Notes: a model not told the origin generated them from the sequence alone. A stretch of 36,148 nt of DNA from an uncultured bacterium (GCA_900313515.1 OMRK01000035.1:1-36148); one strand, 5' to 3'. Counted from the stretch's first letter, positions 1 through 7,497 are shown. Numbers and translations: made by a program.

Positions 1-164
1 AACTTGGGATTGGCCTGGCTTTGAAAGCCTGAAAAAGCCGTGCCGTCGTAAGCAATGACTAACTTGTATACAAAGGCACGGTTTCCGTTGTCTGCTGAAG
101 CAGGGTTAGAATCAATCACCTGGTTTGAGCTACCCGGTGTAGCCTTAATGTCCTCACTAATCAT
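1..164 (-). CDS. truA: tRNA pseudouridine synthase A, N-terminal part (runs off the window)
   Basis: TruA converts uridines 38-40 of the tRNA anticodon arm to pseudouridine in the cytoplasm. About 54 residues are visible. After some 34 poorly conserved residues comes YKLVIAYDGTAFSGFQ, the characteristic first strand and G-x-Q motif of TruA. The catalytic Asp lies beyond the window edge. The ATG at 164 follows AGTAGG about 6 nt upstream. The N-terminal extension before the YDGT motif is longer than in most TruA proteins, so an internal GTG start is possible. It lies directly downstream of ecfT, the usual ecfA1-ecfA2-ecfT-truA order. Identification is firm, the start less so. Confidence 0.85.
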   Translation of the reverse strand, partial: MISEDIKATPGSSNQVIDSNPASADNGNRAFVYKLVIAYDGTAFSGFQSQANPK

Positions 165-183
165 CGCAAAACCTACTTGACCA

Positions 184-996
184 TTAACGCCAAATCCACA
201 ATTCACAAAACCATGCGATAGTAAACAAAATAATCACAAAGATCAAGGCGACAATATCCCGGCCCTTAAAATTAAGCTGGCGCAGATGGCTCCTTCCTTC
301 GCCACCCCTGTAGCAACGTGCCTCCATAGCTAAGGCTAAATCATCGGCATGACGGAAAGAACTGACAAATAGCGGAATTAAAATGGGCAGAACAGCCTTG
401 AGTCTTTGTAAAACCCCACCCCGATCCAACGAAGCGCCGCGAGATAGTTGAGCTCTGGTTATATTTTCTGTCTCTTGCGCTAAAGTTGGCACAAATCTTA
501 GAGCAATAGTGGAAACCATAGCCAGTTCATGAGCAGGAAGGCCAATTCTCTTACAGGGAGCCAGCAGCTTTTCCAAGCCGTCCGTTAATAGAATGGGTGA
601 AGTAGTCAATGATAAAAGAGAAGTGAGCAGCACTAGCAAAATCAAGCGCAAGGCCATAGAGGCACCGCGCACCGTCCCTTCCAAGGTAATTTCCAACCCG
701 CCCACACAACCGATAACCTGACCTGGCACCAAAAACATATTACAGATAAGGGAGAAAAGAGCAAATATCCAGATAAAATGCAATCCCCGCAAAAGAAAAC
801 CAGCGGGAAGCTTGCAGACCATACCTACTCCTAAAAACACAACTCCCAACAGCAGAAGGACCAGAGGTTCATTTAGGCAAAAAATAGCCAGCATAGCCAC
901 AAACACGATCAAAATTTTGGTTCTAGGATCGAGTTTATGCAAAAAACTATGCCCGGGTACATACTGCCCTAAAGTAAGATTAGTTAAAATCTTAAT
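184..996 (-). CDS. ecfT: ECF transporter transmembrane subunit EcfT, apparent ATT start
   Basis: EcfT is the membrane scaffold joining the two ATPases EcfA1/EcfA2 to substrate-binding S proteins for vitamin and metal uptake. The protein has several hydrophobic helices and the two Arg-containing coupling motifs (AQLSRGAS and MEARCYRGG). The first ATG/GTG/TTG-type start in frame is a TTG at 942, but the conserved EcfT N-terminal motif (LGQYVPGHSFLHKLDPRTK) begins upstream of it. Between the in-frame TGA at 1027-1029 and 942 there is no ATG, GTG, TTG or CTG codon. The ATT at 996 lies about 9 nt after an AAGGAAGGG purine tract and would give 270 residues, a normal EcfT length. The family is certain. 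The start codon is inference; a base error in the sequence is the alternative. It follows proC by 53 nt. Confidence 0.9.
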   Translation of the reverse strand: MKILTNLTLGQYVPGHSFLHKLDPRTKILIVFVAMLAIFCLNEPLVLLLLGVVFLGVGMVCKLPAGFLLRGLHFIWIFALFSLICNMFLVPGQVIGCVGGLEITLEGTVRGASMALRLILLVLLTSLLSLTTSPILLTDGLEKLLAPCKRIGLPAHELAMVSTIALRFVPTLAQETENITRAQLSRGASLDRGGVLQRLKAVLPILIPLFVSSFRHADDLALAMEARCYRGGEGRSHLRQLNFKGRDIVALIFVIILFTIAWFCELWIWR

Positions 997-1049
997 AGCG
1001 AACTTCCCTTCCTTCTTCCCAGCGCTTCACTTGGCAAACAACTCTGTAA

Positions 1050-1868
1050 TTAACAGCGTCCAAGCTCCTGACTTTTGTTATAGCAAGCCTGGGCGGCATC
1101 GATTAAAGCTACTCTGAAATTTTCCTTTTCCAACGTATACACAGCTTCAGCGGTAGTACCGCCTGGAGTAGTCACCATATAGCGCAATTCATTCAAACTT
1201 TTGCCCGTTTCCCAAGCTAAATTAACGCTGCCTCGGGCCATACCGACTGCCAGCCTCTCCGCCTGAGCTCTGGTCAATCCCAAACGAACTCCCGCATCAG
1301 TTAGCGCTTCCAGAAAAAGGTATTGATAAGCGGGACCAGAACCGGAGATAGCCGTGCCCACATCAATTAAGCGCTCCGAATCCACATAAATTTCCTCCCC
1401 TATAGCTTGCAGAATGGACCTTGCCTGCTCCAATTGCTGAGCACTCAACTCTTTATTAGCGCTCCAAACCGTGGCAGCCTGGGCGATTTGAGCGGCTAAA
1501 TTCGGCATAGCCCGCACAATCTGCTTATGTCCAAATAGCTCGCTCAACCTGGACAAACTGAATCCAGCCACAATGCTAAGTATAACCTGTTCCTTCTGTA
1601 AACAACCAGCTACCTCACTAGCAACCGCTGCAACTATATTGGGCTTAACCGCTAAAATGATAAACCTGCTGTTTAACATAGCTTCCCGACCCACGGCTGT
1701 GACATTTACCTTGTATTGGGATTCTATAAACTCACGCCTAGGCTCATAAGGTTCACAAACCATAATATTGTCAGATTTAACTGACTTGCCAGCTAGCAAA
1801 GAACGTAAAATAGATTCTCCCATTTTGCCACAGCCAATAACTGCGACTTCATATTTAAACTGAACCAT
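1050..1868 (-). CDS. proC: Pyrroline-5-carboxylate reductase
   Basis: ProC catalyses the last step of proline synthesis, reducing 1-pyrroline-5-carboxylate with NAD(P)H in the cytoplasm. A Rossmann loop GCGKMGE lies about 12 residues from the start, followed by the LAVKP motif, the RAMPN motif near the middle, and the family signature near the C-terminus (VTTPGGTTAEAVYTLEKENF). The length of about 272 residues is normal. TTG, GTG and ATG codons occur in a row at 1874, 1871 and 1868; I take the ATG. It lies upstream of ecfT in the same direction and separates that gene from ecfA2, which is not the usual arrangement. Confidence 0.96.
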   Translation of the reverse strand: MVQFKYEVAVIGCGKMGESILRSLLAGKSVKSDNIMVCEPYEPRREFIESQYKVNVTAVGREAMLNSRFIILAVKPNIVAAVASEVAGCLQKEQVILSIVAGFSLSRLSELFGHKQIVRAMPNLAAQIAQAATVWSANKELSAQQLEQARSILQAIGEEIYVDSERLIDVGTAISGSGPAYQYLFLEALTDAGVRLGLTRAQAERLAVGMARGSVNLAWETGKSLNELRYMVTTPGGTTAEAVYTLEKENFRVALIDAAQACYNKSQELGRC

Positions 1869-1937
1869 CACCAAACTCTCATCATATTTAAAATTTTATG
1901 TACACAATTATTTGAGCAGCTCCCCCCAAAGCAACAC

Positions 1938-1974
1938 AAAAAAAAAGCCCCCGATCCGGTAAAAGATCGGGGGC
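1938..1974 (-). terminator. Strong intrinsic terminator after the RTX-like gene
   Basis: A perfect 10-bp stem, GCCCCCGATC (1947-1956) with GATCGGGGGC (1965-1974) and an 8-nt loop, is followed on the minus strand by nine T residues. It lies about 60 nt past the stop of the RTX-like gene and insulates it from proC. Confidence 0.95.
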
Positions 1975-2031
1975 TACCCTTTGACCTATGCAGCTAACTG
2001 CCCTGCATACAAGTCATTCGCTCTTCGGAGA

Positions 2032-3648
2032 CTAGAAGAGGGAGTAGGCCATGCTGGCGTAGTTGAAGCCAGGATTCTCAAACAGAGAACTGAACATACC
2101 GCTGTCGTAGTTGGGGGTGTAACTGCCGTACCCACCAATACTGCCAAAGTCAAGACCATATCCGCCGAACCCGCCAATACTACCAAAGCCACTGCCGTAT
2201 CCACCGAAACCGCCAATTCCACCGAAACCACCGAAACCGCCGGGGTACATCTGACCATACATGGAATTCATCTTGGACATAGCATCGCTGAACTCAAAGA
2301 TACCAGCGGGGACAGCCTTGAATCCATCACCATTATTCAGAGCGGAGAACACCGGCTCGCCATTCTCACCCACAACGCTGAGCTGCTCAACATCCTTCAC
2401 GGTAACGACGCTACCACCGTTGCCCTGCTTGTAGAGAACATTGCCATTACCATCAACAATGGTAATATTGTCACCGGGCTTGACCTGAGCGGTGAAGCGA
2501 TCCACACCATCGCCACCATTGACGGTCACCTTATCCTTGCCATTGCCGGTCTGGTAATACATCTTATCATTACCATCACCGCCGTTCATGTAGATCTTGT
2601 CCTTGCCGTCGCCGCCCTTGGCGATCATCACATCATCACCATCGCCACCGTACTGACGAATGTTATCGTTGCCCTTGCCACCGTCGGCCACCATAACATC
2701 GTTACCATCGCCACCGTACTGACGGATGTTATCCTTGCCAGCGCCGCCATCGGCTATCATGACATCGCTGCCCTCGCCACCACTCTGGCGAATGTAGTCG
2801 TTGCCCTTGCCACCATCGGCCACCACGTAGTCATTACCCTTGCCGCCACTCTGGCTGATATGGTCACGACCTTTACCACCATCAGCGACCAAGACATCCT
2901 GGCCACGGCCGCCAGACTCGTAGATATGGTCATTGCCCTTACCGCCATCGGCAACCAGGACATCCCTACCACGGCCACCGTACAAGTCGATATAGTCGTT
3001 ACCCTTGCCGCCATCAACGTTTATAACATCGCTGCCGCGACCACCACTGACAAACACATCGTCATCGCCGCCCTTGGCATTGATGTTGATGGTATCATCG
3101 CCGCGACCGCCCCAACGCTCTATGTTCTCACCCCAGAAGTGACCGTTCTTGGTGATATTGTCGTCGTACTTACCGCCGTCTGTGCCTCTGTTCATAACAT
3201 TCTGGAGAAGCTCTCTAAGGCCCAAACTGTTGCTGGTGGAACGGCTTCCACTATTCTGGCTCATCAGAGTGTTGAGCAACCCCATAGAACCGATGTTACC
3301 GAAGCCACCATTGTTCCCACCATAGTTCTGCAGGCTGGTGGTGCCGCCATAACGCTGCATAGTAGCGTTGGTGTAACCGTTGTTAGCCTGAGAGCGCTCA
3401 CCAATCAAGCGGCCAATCAGAGAACCGATACCAGCGCCACCTACACCACCGAGGAGGCCACCAGCGATACCACCGGTAATAGCTCCGCTGGTAGGATTGG
3501 AGAAGAGCTGCTGTATACCTTGACCTATGCCGGAACCAACCTGACTAAACATGTTCTGAAGTTGCCGCTGCTGATTCATCTGCATCTGCACGACAGACAT
3601 AGCCAAATTCTGAGAAGTACCACCCATCAAACTAGTAAGCATTTCCAT
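2032..3648 (-). CDS. RTX-like calcium-binding repeat protein with glycine-zipper head and Gly/Phe/Tyr tail
   Basis: The 538-residue protein has four visible parts. Residues 1-50 are rich in Met/Gln with no Sec signal. Residues 54-83 form a hydrophobic glycine zipper ([17 protein letters not shown]). Residues 180-386 are a repeat of GGxGxD loops. Residues 470-511 are Gly/Phe/Tyr-rich, and the protein ends in Phe. GGxGxD is the calcium-binding loop of the hemolysin-type (RTX) family. Normal RTX units are 9 residues; here the GG pairs fall every 11 residues from 202 to 356. An extracellular or surface role, possibly through type I secretion, is inference; no transporter is in the window. ATG follows GGAGGTTTC. 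It shares promoter and leader features with the small gene at 4564-4980. A long open frame on the opposite strand is a shadow of the repeats. Confidence 0.8.
   Translation of the reverse strand: MEMLTSLMGGTSQNLAMSVVQMQMNQQRQLQNMFSQVGSGIGQGIQQLFSNPTSGAITGGIAGGLLGGVGGAGIGSLIGRLIGERSQANNGYTNATMQRYGGTTSLQNYGGNNGGFGNIGSMGLLNTLMSQNSGSRSTSNSLGLRELLQNVMNRGTDGGKYDDNITKNGHFWGENIERWGGRGDDTININAKGGDDDVFVSGGRGSDVINVDGGKGNDYIDLYGGRGRDVLVADGGKGNDHIYESGGRGQDVLVADGGKGRDHISQSGGKGNDYVVADGGKGNDYIRQSGGEGSDVMIADGGAGKDNIRQYGGDGNDVMVADGGKGNDNIRQYGGDGDDVMIAKGGDGKDKIYMNGGDGNDKMYYQTGNGKDKVTVNGGDGVDRFTAQVKPGDNITIVDGNGNVLYKQGNGGSVVTVKDVEQLSVVGENGEPVFSALNNGDGFKAVPAGIFEFSDAMSKMNSMYGQMYPGGFGGFGGIGGFGGYGSGFGSIGGFGGYGLDFGSIGGYGSYTPNYDSGMFSSLFENPGFNYASMAYSLF
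2551..3045 (-). repeat. 33-bp (11-residue) GGxGxD coding repeat, 15 units
   Basis: Inside the RTX-like gene, codons for GG pairs recur every 33 bp at residues 202, 213, 224 and so on to 356, fourteen equal intervals. Units alternate between GGxGxDVxVAD and GGKGNDxIxxS/Y types, giving a 66-bp higher-order repeat; for example, an 18-nt stretch at 2641 recurs nearly unchanged at 2707. Irregular units flank the array on both sides. Confidence 0.9.
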
Positions 3649-3663
3649 ATCGAAACCTCCAAC

Positions 3664-3694
3664 TTCGGCCCACTAAACAAGACTGCAAGCCGAA
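3664..3694 (-). promoter_or_regulatory. Leader hairpin before the RTX-like gene
   Basis: TTCGGC and GCCGAA (3689-3694 and 3664-3669) form a 6-bp stem in the minus-strand leader, ending just before GTTGGAGGTTTC and the ATG. A hairpin in the same place, with CGG/CCG-containing arms, precedes the glycine-zipper gene. Confidence 0.5.
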
Positions 3695-3718
3695 AAAACT
3701 ATCTAATTTTTAACCATC

Positions 3719-3749
3719 GGTATATTCACGTATTTTCCCGAAAAGTAAA
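3719..3749 (-). promoter_or_regulatory. Candidate promoter of the RTX-like gene
   Basis: On the minus strand TTTACTTTTCGG (3738-3749) is followed by CGTGAATATACC (3719-3730), readable as -35 TTTACT and a -10 in AATATACC. The same TTTACTTTTYGG...CGTGA arrangement lies at the same distance before the glycine-zipper gene. It would give a leader of about 65 nt. Confidence 0.45.
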
Positions 3750-3998
3750 GACTTATTAACAATCTTTCTCCGCAAAATTGTTCCCTTGCCTTGTCCCCTC
3801 CCCACGCGCCATCTTAGTCGGATCCTTTTCGTCAAAAACATAGCAGACCAATAACCATTCTCACGCAAACTGCTCGGCAGTAAATGTACTGATTACACAA
3901 ATAGGGGATATATTAAAGAAATTTTCAGATACAAAAAGCTATATAGAGTACGAGCTCACAAAATAAGTGATAAAGAAACATTTTAGAGGTTTGAAATT

Positions 3999-4280
3999 AT
4001 GGAAGCTAACGAAAGAGAAATGTTCTGTGAAGTTCTTTACAGTGCTCAAGAAATTGTGTTCACCTATCACGAACGCAAGTACTGTGTTCAGGGGTATACT
4101 GAGAATGGCAAGGCCCATATGTATCTTGCGCAATGGGAACCGGAATGTGGCAAACCGATTGTGTGGGAATGCACAGCAGATCTTATGGATCAGTGCGGAG
4201 AAAAATTTATCGCAGCCCCGATTTTTGAGGGCAAGACCTTTTGGAAGGTTGAACCTGAAATTACGTGGGTTGATGATTAG
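3999..4280 (+). CDS. Conserved-looking 93-residue protein of unknown function
   Basis: This soluble acidic 93-residue protein has no signal peptide or membrane segment. An AGAGG ribosome binding site lies 9 nt before the ATG. The sequence contains VFTYHERKYCVQGY, a YLAQWEPECGK segment and a C-terminal half with GKTFWKVEPEITWVDD. I recall short uncharacterised proteins with such an ending from Firmicutes, but cannot confirm this without a search. No catalytic motif is evident. It is the only plus-strand gene in the first 13 kb and sits between the two glycine-zipper genes. A longer overlapping frame (3967-4302) lacks a comparable ribosome binding site and is probably a shadow. Confidence 0.7.
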   Translation: MEANEREMFCEVLYSAQEIVFTYHERKYCVQGYTENGKAHMYLAQWEPECGKPIVWECTADLMDQCGEKFIAAPIFEGKTFWKVEPEITWVDD

Positions 4281-4339
4281 GTACTGCCCAAGTCCATTCT
4301 AATAACGGTTTTAAAATCTAAATATTGGACCTGGGATGA

Positions 4340-4401
4340 AACTTAGAACAAGAGCATCGCATTAAAACAATGCGATAGCCCCATTTATTTCAAACTAAGT
4401 T
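4340..4401. repeat. Nested inverted repeats in an intergenic region
   Basis: An outer 7-bp pair, AACTTAG (4340-4346) with CTAAGTT (4395-4401), encloses a perfect 8-bp hairpin, ATCGCATT (4356-4363) with AATGCGAT (4369-4376) and a 5-nt loop. No long T tract follows on the plus strand. It could be a structured 3' end of the 93-residue gene, a small RNA, or a recombination site. Confidence 0.5.
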
Positions 4402-4454
4402 GTGAGTTGTCTCAAACCATTTTGCTGTGACTAAGTACAGTGTTGCAGGGAAAA

Positions 4455-4490
4455 GCAAAGCCGCTTGTTGCAAAACAACAGCGGCTTTTC
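4455..4490. terminator. Bidirectional intrinsic terminator
   Basis: AAAGCCGCTTGTTG (4457-4470) pairs with CAACAGCGGCTTT (4476-4488) with one bulged T. It has T residues on the right and A residues on the left, so it can end plus-strand transcription from the 93-residue gene and minus-strand transcription of the glycine-zipper gene. Confidence 0.8.
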
Positions 4491-4563
4491 TACGTACGTA
4501 CGAGAGATAAACTTTTCAGCTTCCACCCAGCCGACGAGGCCAGGCGAAGTTACTCATATACAA

Positions 4564-4980
4564 CTAGCGAATTCCACCCATCAGCTTAGCAAAGTTAGCC
4601 CAGGACTGCTGGCTATACTGATTGTACTGATTCATAATCTGCTGAGCCTGCTTCTTCTCGCTGTGGCCACCGATAGCGCCGCCAATCAAGCGACCGATAG
4701 CACCACCGACCATACCACCGATAGGACCGCCCAGAATGGTACCGGCAACACCACCGATGAAACCGCCAGCCGCACCACCACCGGCCTTGGAGGAGAAAAC
4801 TTTCTGGACGCCATCACCGACAACGGCGCCAACACCAGCACCAGCCACGGCACCCAGAGGGCCAAAAGCAGTACCCAGAACGCCACCGATAGCAGCGCCA
4901 GCATTGCGGCCAGTGTGGGACTCTTTGATATAACCCATGGTGGAGCCCAAAGTGTTGTTATAAGTGGAAATCATACTCAT
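4564..4980 (-). CDS. Small double glycine-zipper protein
   Basis: This 138-residue protein has two long glycine-zipper segments, residues 27-57 and 67-104 (for example GGPIGGMVGGAIGRLIGG), able to pack as tight membrane helices. A polar N-terminus (1-26) and a Gln/Asn-rich amphipathic tail (107-138) flank them. There is no Sec signal peptide and no double-glycine leader of the bacteriocin type. Glycine zippers of this kind occur in outer membrane 17-kDa/YMGG-type proteins, bacteriocins and pore formers, so the function is open. The second zipper resembles residues 54-83 of the RTX-like protein (GGxAGxxLGG...IGRLIG). ATG follows GGAGGTTTC, and the upstream elements match those of the RTX-like gene. 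Frames on the opposite strand are shadows. Confidence 0.75.
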   Translation of the reverse strand: MSMISTYNNTLGSTMGYIKESHTGRNAGAAIGGVLGTAFGPLGAVAGAGVGAVVGDGVQKVFSSKAGGGAAGGFIGGVAGTILGGPIGGMVGGAIGRLIGGAIGGHSEKKQAQQIMNQYNQYSQQSWANFAKLMGGIR

Positions 4981-4995
4981 CAGAAACCTCCGACC

Positions 4996-5028
4996 TCTCG
5001 GCGAACGCTTAACATCTGCGTACCGAGA
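4996..5028 (-). promoter_or_regulatory. Leader hairpin before the glycine-zipper gene
   Basis: TCTCGG and CCGAGA (outer arms, 5023-5028 and 4996-5001), with an inner ACGC/GCGT pairing, form a stem in the minus-strand leader directly before GGTCGGAGGTTTC and the ATG. Position and arm sequence parallel the hairpin at 3664-3694. Confidence 0.55.
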
Positions 5029-5053
5029 AACAAATTTTTCAATTTTCTATGCC

Positions 5054-5084
5054 CATGTATCACGCAAGACAACCAAAAAGTAAA
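5054..5084 (-). promoter_or_regulatory. Candidate promoter of the glycine-zipper gene
   Basis: On the minus strand TTTACTTTTTGG (5073-5084) is followed by CGTGATACATG (5054-5064), matching the element at 3719-3749. It lies about 70 nt before the start codon, as in the RTX-like gene. The region just upstream is very AT-rich (about 5095-5125), as is common for strong promoters. Confidence 0.45.
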
Positions 5085-5316
5085 TAGCCTTTTCAAAAAA
5101 AAAATATATTTTTTATTTTATATTTCAGATCTCAAAAAAAAAGGACGTGCCCAGAGCTGCAGCTATACACACATTTAAAATTAGTCCGGCGTTTTTCTCC
5201 TACTGCTGAACTCACGCACACATAAAGTGCAGCTTGTCCTAAGAAGCAGGCAAATCAACTTGGAATAAACCCACACTGTTTTAGCGCCCCCAATAAAAAA
5301 ATGGTTAGCTTCAATG

Positions 5317-5363
5317 AGTTAAAAACAAGCCCAAACTACTTTAGTGGTAGCTACTTTTTAACT
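5317..5363. repeat. Inverted repeat downstream of ecfA2
   Basis: AGTTAAAAA (5317-5325) and TTTTTAACT (5355-5363) form a 9-bp pair around an inner CTAC/GTAG stem, bordered by a run of A on the right. It lies about 45 nt beyond the ecfA2 stop and may act in transcript ending, but the T run is on the wrong side for a standard terminator. The rest of 5085-5408 shows no gene. Confidence 0.4.
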
Positions 5364-5408
5364 AAAAAAAAAATTCTGTTGATTTCGACCCCCTCTAGCT
5401 CGGCTCCA

Positions 5409-6281
5409 TTAGCACAATTCCTCTTCCAACTTTTTAAAAGCCTCTACCGATTCCGGCACAGTTAGAGGCTTGTAAATTATTTCTAATCCCAATTTCCTCT
5501 GAAGGCAAGAGAACACTCGACACAGAGGCGGTGGTTCTAATCCAGCCTCCTGCATAGCTTCGTCAGAATACAAAATCTCACGCGGTGAACCATCGGCCAC
5601 CACCCGTCCCCTATTGATTAGCAACAAACGACCACATATTTGAGCTAACTCCTCAAAATGATGCGAAACCATAATTAAAGTTATCTTTTCCGAGTTCTGT
5701 ACATCTGCCAACATCTGCAAAAGAGCTCGGGCGCCGCGTGGATCCAGTCCTGCCGTAGGCTCATCCAACACCAAGCACTTAGGGCGCATAGCCAAAACAC
5801 CCGCCAGCGCCGCCCGACGTTTCTGGCCGCCGGAAAGGGCAAAGGGAGAAACTTCCCGGCTGTTTAAACTGTTCAGACCAACTAGCTCCAGAGCCCAGTT
5901 AACCCGCTCCTCAACTTCCACTTCAGGAAGCCCCATATTGCGCGGTCCAAAAGCCACATCGGCAAAAACATTCTCTTCGAAGAGTTGCTGCTCTGGGAAT
6001 TGAAATAGCATACCAACCGAGAAGCGCACCTCGGCCAAATCAGCGCCGGACGTACCCTTGCCGATATCCACCCCGTTCACCCAAACCCTGCCCGAATCGG
6101 CCCGGAGCAACCCGTTAAAATGCTGGATCAAAGTGGACTTTCCACTTCCAGTCACACCAGAGATACCCACAGCCTCCCCATCATCAATAGAGAGAGAGAC
6201 GCCACTCAGAGCACGCCTGGCAAAAGGAGTACCCGGCATGTACGTATAGAAAACATCTTCTAATCTGATAAGTTCCGCCAT
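5409..6281 (-). CDS. ecfA2: ECF transporter ATPase EcfA2
   Basis: EcfA2 is one of the two nucleotide-binding subunits that power ECF vitamin/metal uptake on the cytoplasmic face. Walker A GVTGSGKST is at residues 42-50, the Q-loop reads FQFPEQQLFEENV, the ABC signature is LSGGQKRRAALAG, Walker B is LVLDEPTAGLDP, and the switch His is in VSHHFEE. The opening (LEDVFYTYMPGTPFARRALS) is typical of EcfA2 rather than EcfA1. The 290-residue length is normal. The glycosyltransferase gene ends 19 nt upstream, so the two are likely co-transcribed. Its partner EcfA1 lies on the far side of that gene. Confidence 0.96.
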   Translation of the reverse strand: MAELIRLEDVFYTYMPGTPFARRALSGVSLSIDDGEAVGISGVTGSGKSTLIQHFNGLLRADSGRVWVNGVDIGKGTSGADLAEVRFSVGMLFQFPEQQLFEENVFADVAFGPRNMGLPEVEVEERVNWALELVGLNSLNSREVSPFALSGGQKRRAALAGVLAMRPKCLVLDEPTAGLDPRGARALLQMLADVQNSEKITLIMVSHHFEELAQICGRLLLINRGRVVADGSPREILYSDEAMQEAGLEPPPLCRVFSCLQRKLGLEIIYKPLTVPESVEAFKKLEEELC

Positions 6282-6300
6282 TTAACGCCTGTGAGCCGGA

Positions 6301-7497
6301 CTATCCTCCGGTCATTCTACTTTTCTTGCGGCGCTTATTATAGTTTTCTGCAATTTCTTCAAAGGTCATCCAGGTGGTATCGGCCGTACGACGCCAAGAC
6401 AAGTGCTGCGCCCTTTCCAAACCGCGAGTGCGCATCTGCATACGCACATTCTCATCCTGCATGACCATATAAATGGCGTTGCGTATTTCGCTCAGATTTT
6501 TTGGATTAAACATTACGGCAGAATTACCGACTACTTCCGGCAAACTGGAAGCGTTTGAGCACACCACTGGAGTGCCCACAGCCATAGCCTCCAACACGGG
6601 AAGACCGAAACCTTCCAAAAGAGAAGGATAGGCAAACACACTGGCAGCCGCATAGAGCTTGGGTAACTCCTCGCGAGGAACATAACCCAACCAAATAATC
6701 TGCTGACTGGAATACTTACCCGCCAAATACCTCTGTTCTTCCTCGGAATAGGTTCCGGCGAAGACAAAAGGCCAATCGCAGCGCGGAGCGGTGGCCTGTA
6801 ACAAAGCTTCTACATTCTTGTTACCGAACAATCCACCCACATGTAGCACAAAGCGAGGCGGCAGCTTCCGCTGAAGCCGATACTCATCCACCTGACTTAC
6901 ATAGGGCAGAACATAATCATCAGATATTCCCAGGAGAATACTCCTAATCCCTGGCAACTGTCCCTTTATAACTGTGCGGATACTACGTTCCGTATATTGA
7001 GAATTGGTAATAATACCATCACAATCTACCAAATGTTGAGCGTAAGCCGAATGAGTCCAGCGAGTCAGATGGCGGCCCAGAAAATCGCAGTGCGGAATAA
7101 GCTCCGGATTGGTAACACTCATAAGACTGTGCACCATCACCACTCGCGGCACCCCTATATCCTCCCAGGGAAAACCGTAACGAAGATCCTGAGTACTTGG
7201 AAAATAGAACAAATCGACATTTTTCGCGATCTCTTCGTAACTCTCCTTAAGCTTAGCTCCATCGCGCTTATACCCTAAATGCTTGGCCAAAGGCCATGAG
7301 CTCTGCCTAGGCAACTCCAAAACCTTATAAGCACTAAGTAACTCTTTGTCCAGTTCTATATCCAGTTCAGGCCAAGCTATAAGATACAGTTCCCGGCGAC
7401 GCTTTAAAAATTGTATAAGCAGCTCACGGATATAGGTACTTATCCCCCTATACTGAACATCGATCTGTAAAGCCCTTATATCCAAAGCAATACGCAT
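6301..7497 (-). CDS. GT4-type glycosyltransferase
   Basis: This 398-residue GT-B fold glycosyltransferase probably transfers a sugar from an activated nucleotide to a cell-surface glycan. The N-terminal acceptor domain opens with MRIALDIRALQ. The C-terminal donor domain begins near residue 212 (FVLHVGGLFGNKN) and carries the retaining GT4 E-x7-E motif (EGFGLPVLE) and a GTPVVCSNASSLPEV segment. There is no signal peptide or transmembrane helix. The C-terminal end is basic (KRRKKSR), which could help membrane association. It sits between ecfA1 and ecfA2, genes that are normally adjacent, so it looks like an insertion into the ECF cluster. Donor and acceptor cannot be predicted. Confidence 0.9.
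   Translation of the reverse strand: MRIALDIRALQIDVQYRGISTYIRELLIQFLKRRRELYLIAWPELDIELDKELLSAYKVLELPRQSSWPLAKHLGYKRDGAKLKESYEEIAKNVDLFYFPSTQDLRYGFPWEDIGVPRVVMVHSLMSVTNPELIPHCDFLGRHLTRWTHSAYAQHLVDCDGIITNSQYTERSIRTVIKGQLPGIRSILLGISDDYVLPYVSQVDEYRLQRKLPPRFVLHVGGLFGNKNVEALLQATAPRCDWPFVFAGTYSEEEQRYLAGKYSSQQIIWLGYVPREELPKLYAAASVFAYPSLLEGFGLPVLEAMAVGTPVVCSNASSLPEVVGNSAVMFNPKNLSEIRNAIYMVMQDENVRMQMRTRGLERAQHLSWRRTADTTWMTFEEIAENYNKRRKKSRMTGG

Noticed and set aside
2551-3045. CRISPR-like array
   Set aside because: The 33-bp repeats are in frame, encode the GGxGxD units without spacers, and lie inside a long gene.
1981-3759. A 592-codon plus-strand frame opposite the RTX-like gene
   Set aside because: It is the mirror of the 33-bp repeats and their codon bias. 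It runs through the terminator flank and leader of the real gene and has no ribosome binding site or sensible protein pattern.
4465-5178. A 237-codon plus-strand frame opposite the glycine-zipper gene
   Set aside because: The Thr/Ala-rich low-complexity product is the complement of glycine-zipper codons and crosses the terminator and promoter of the real gene.
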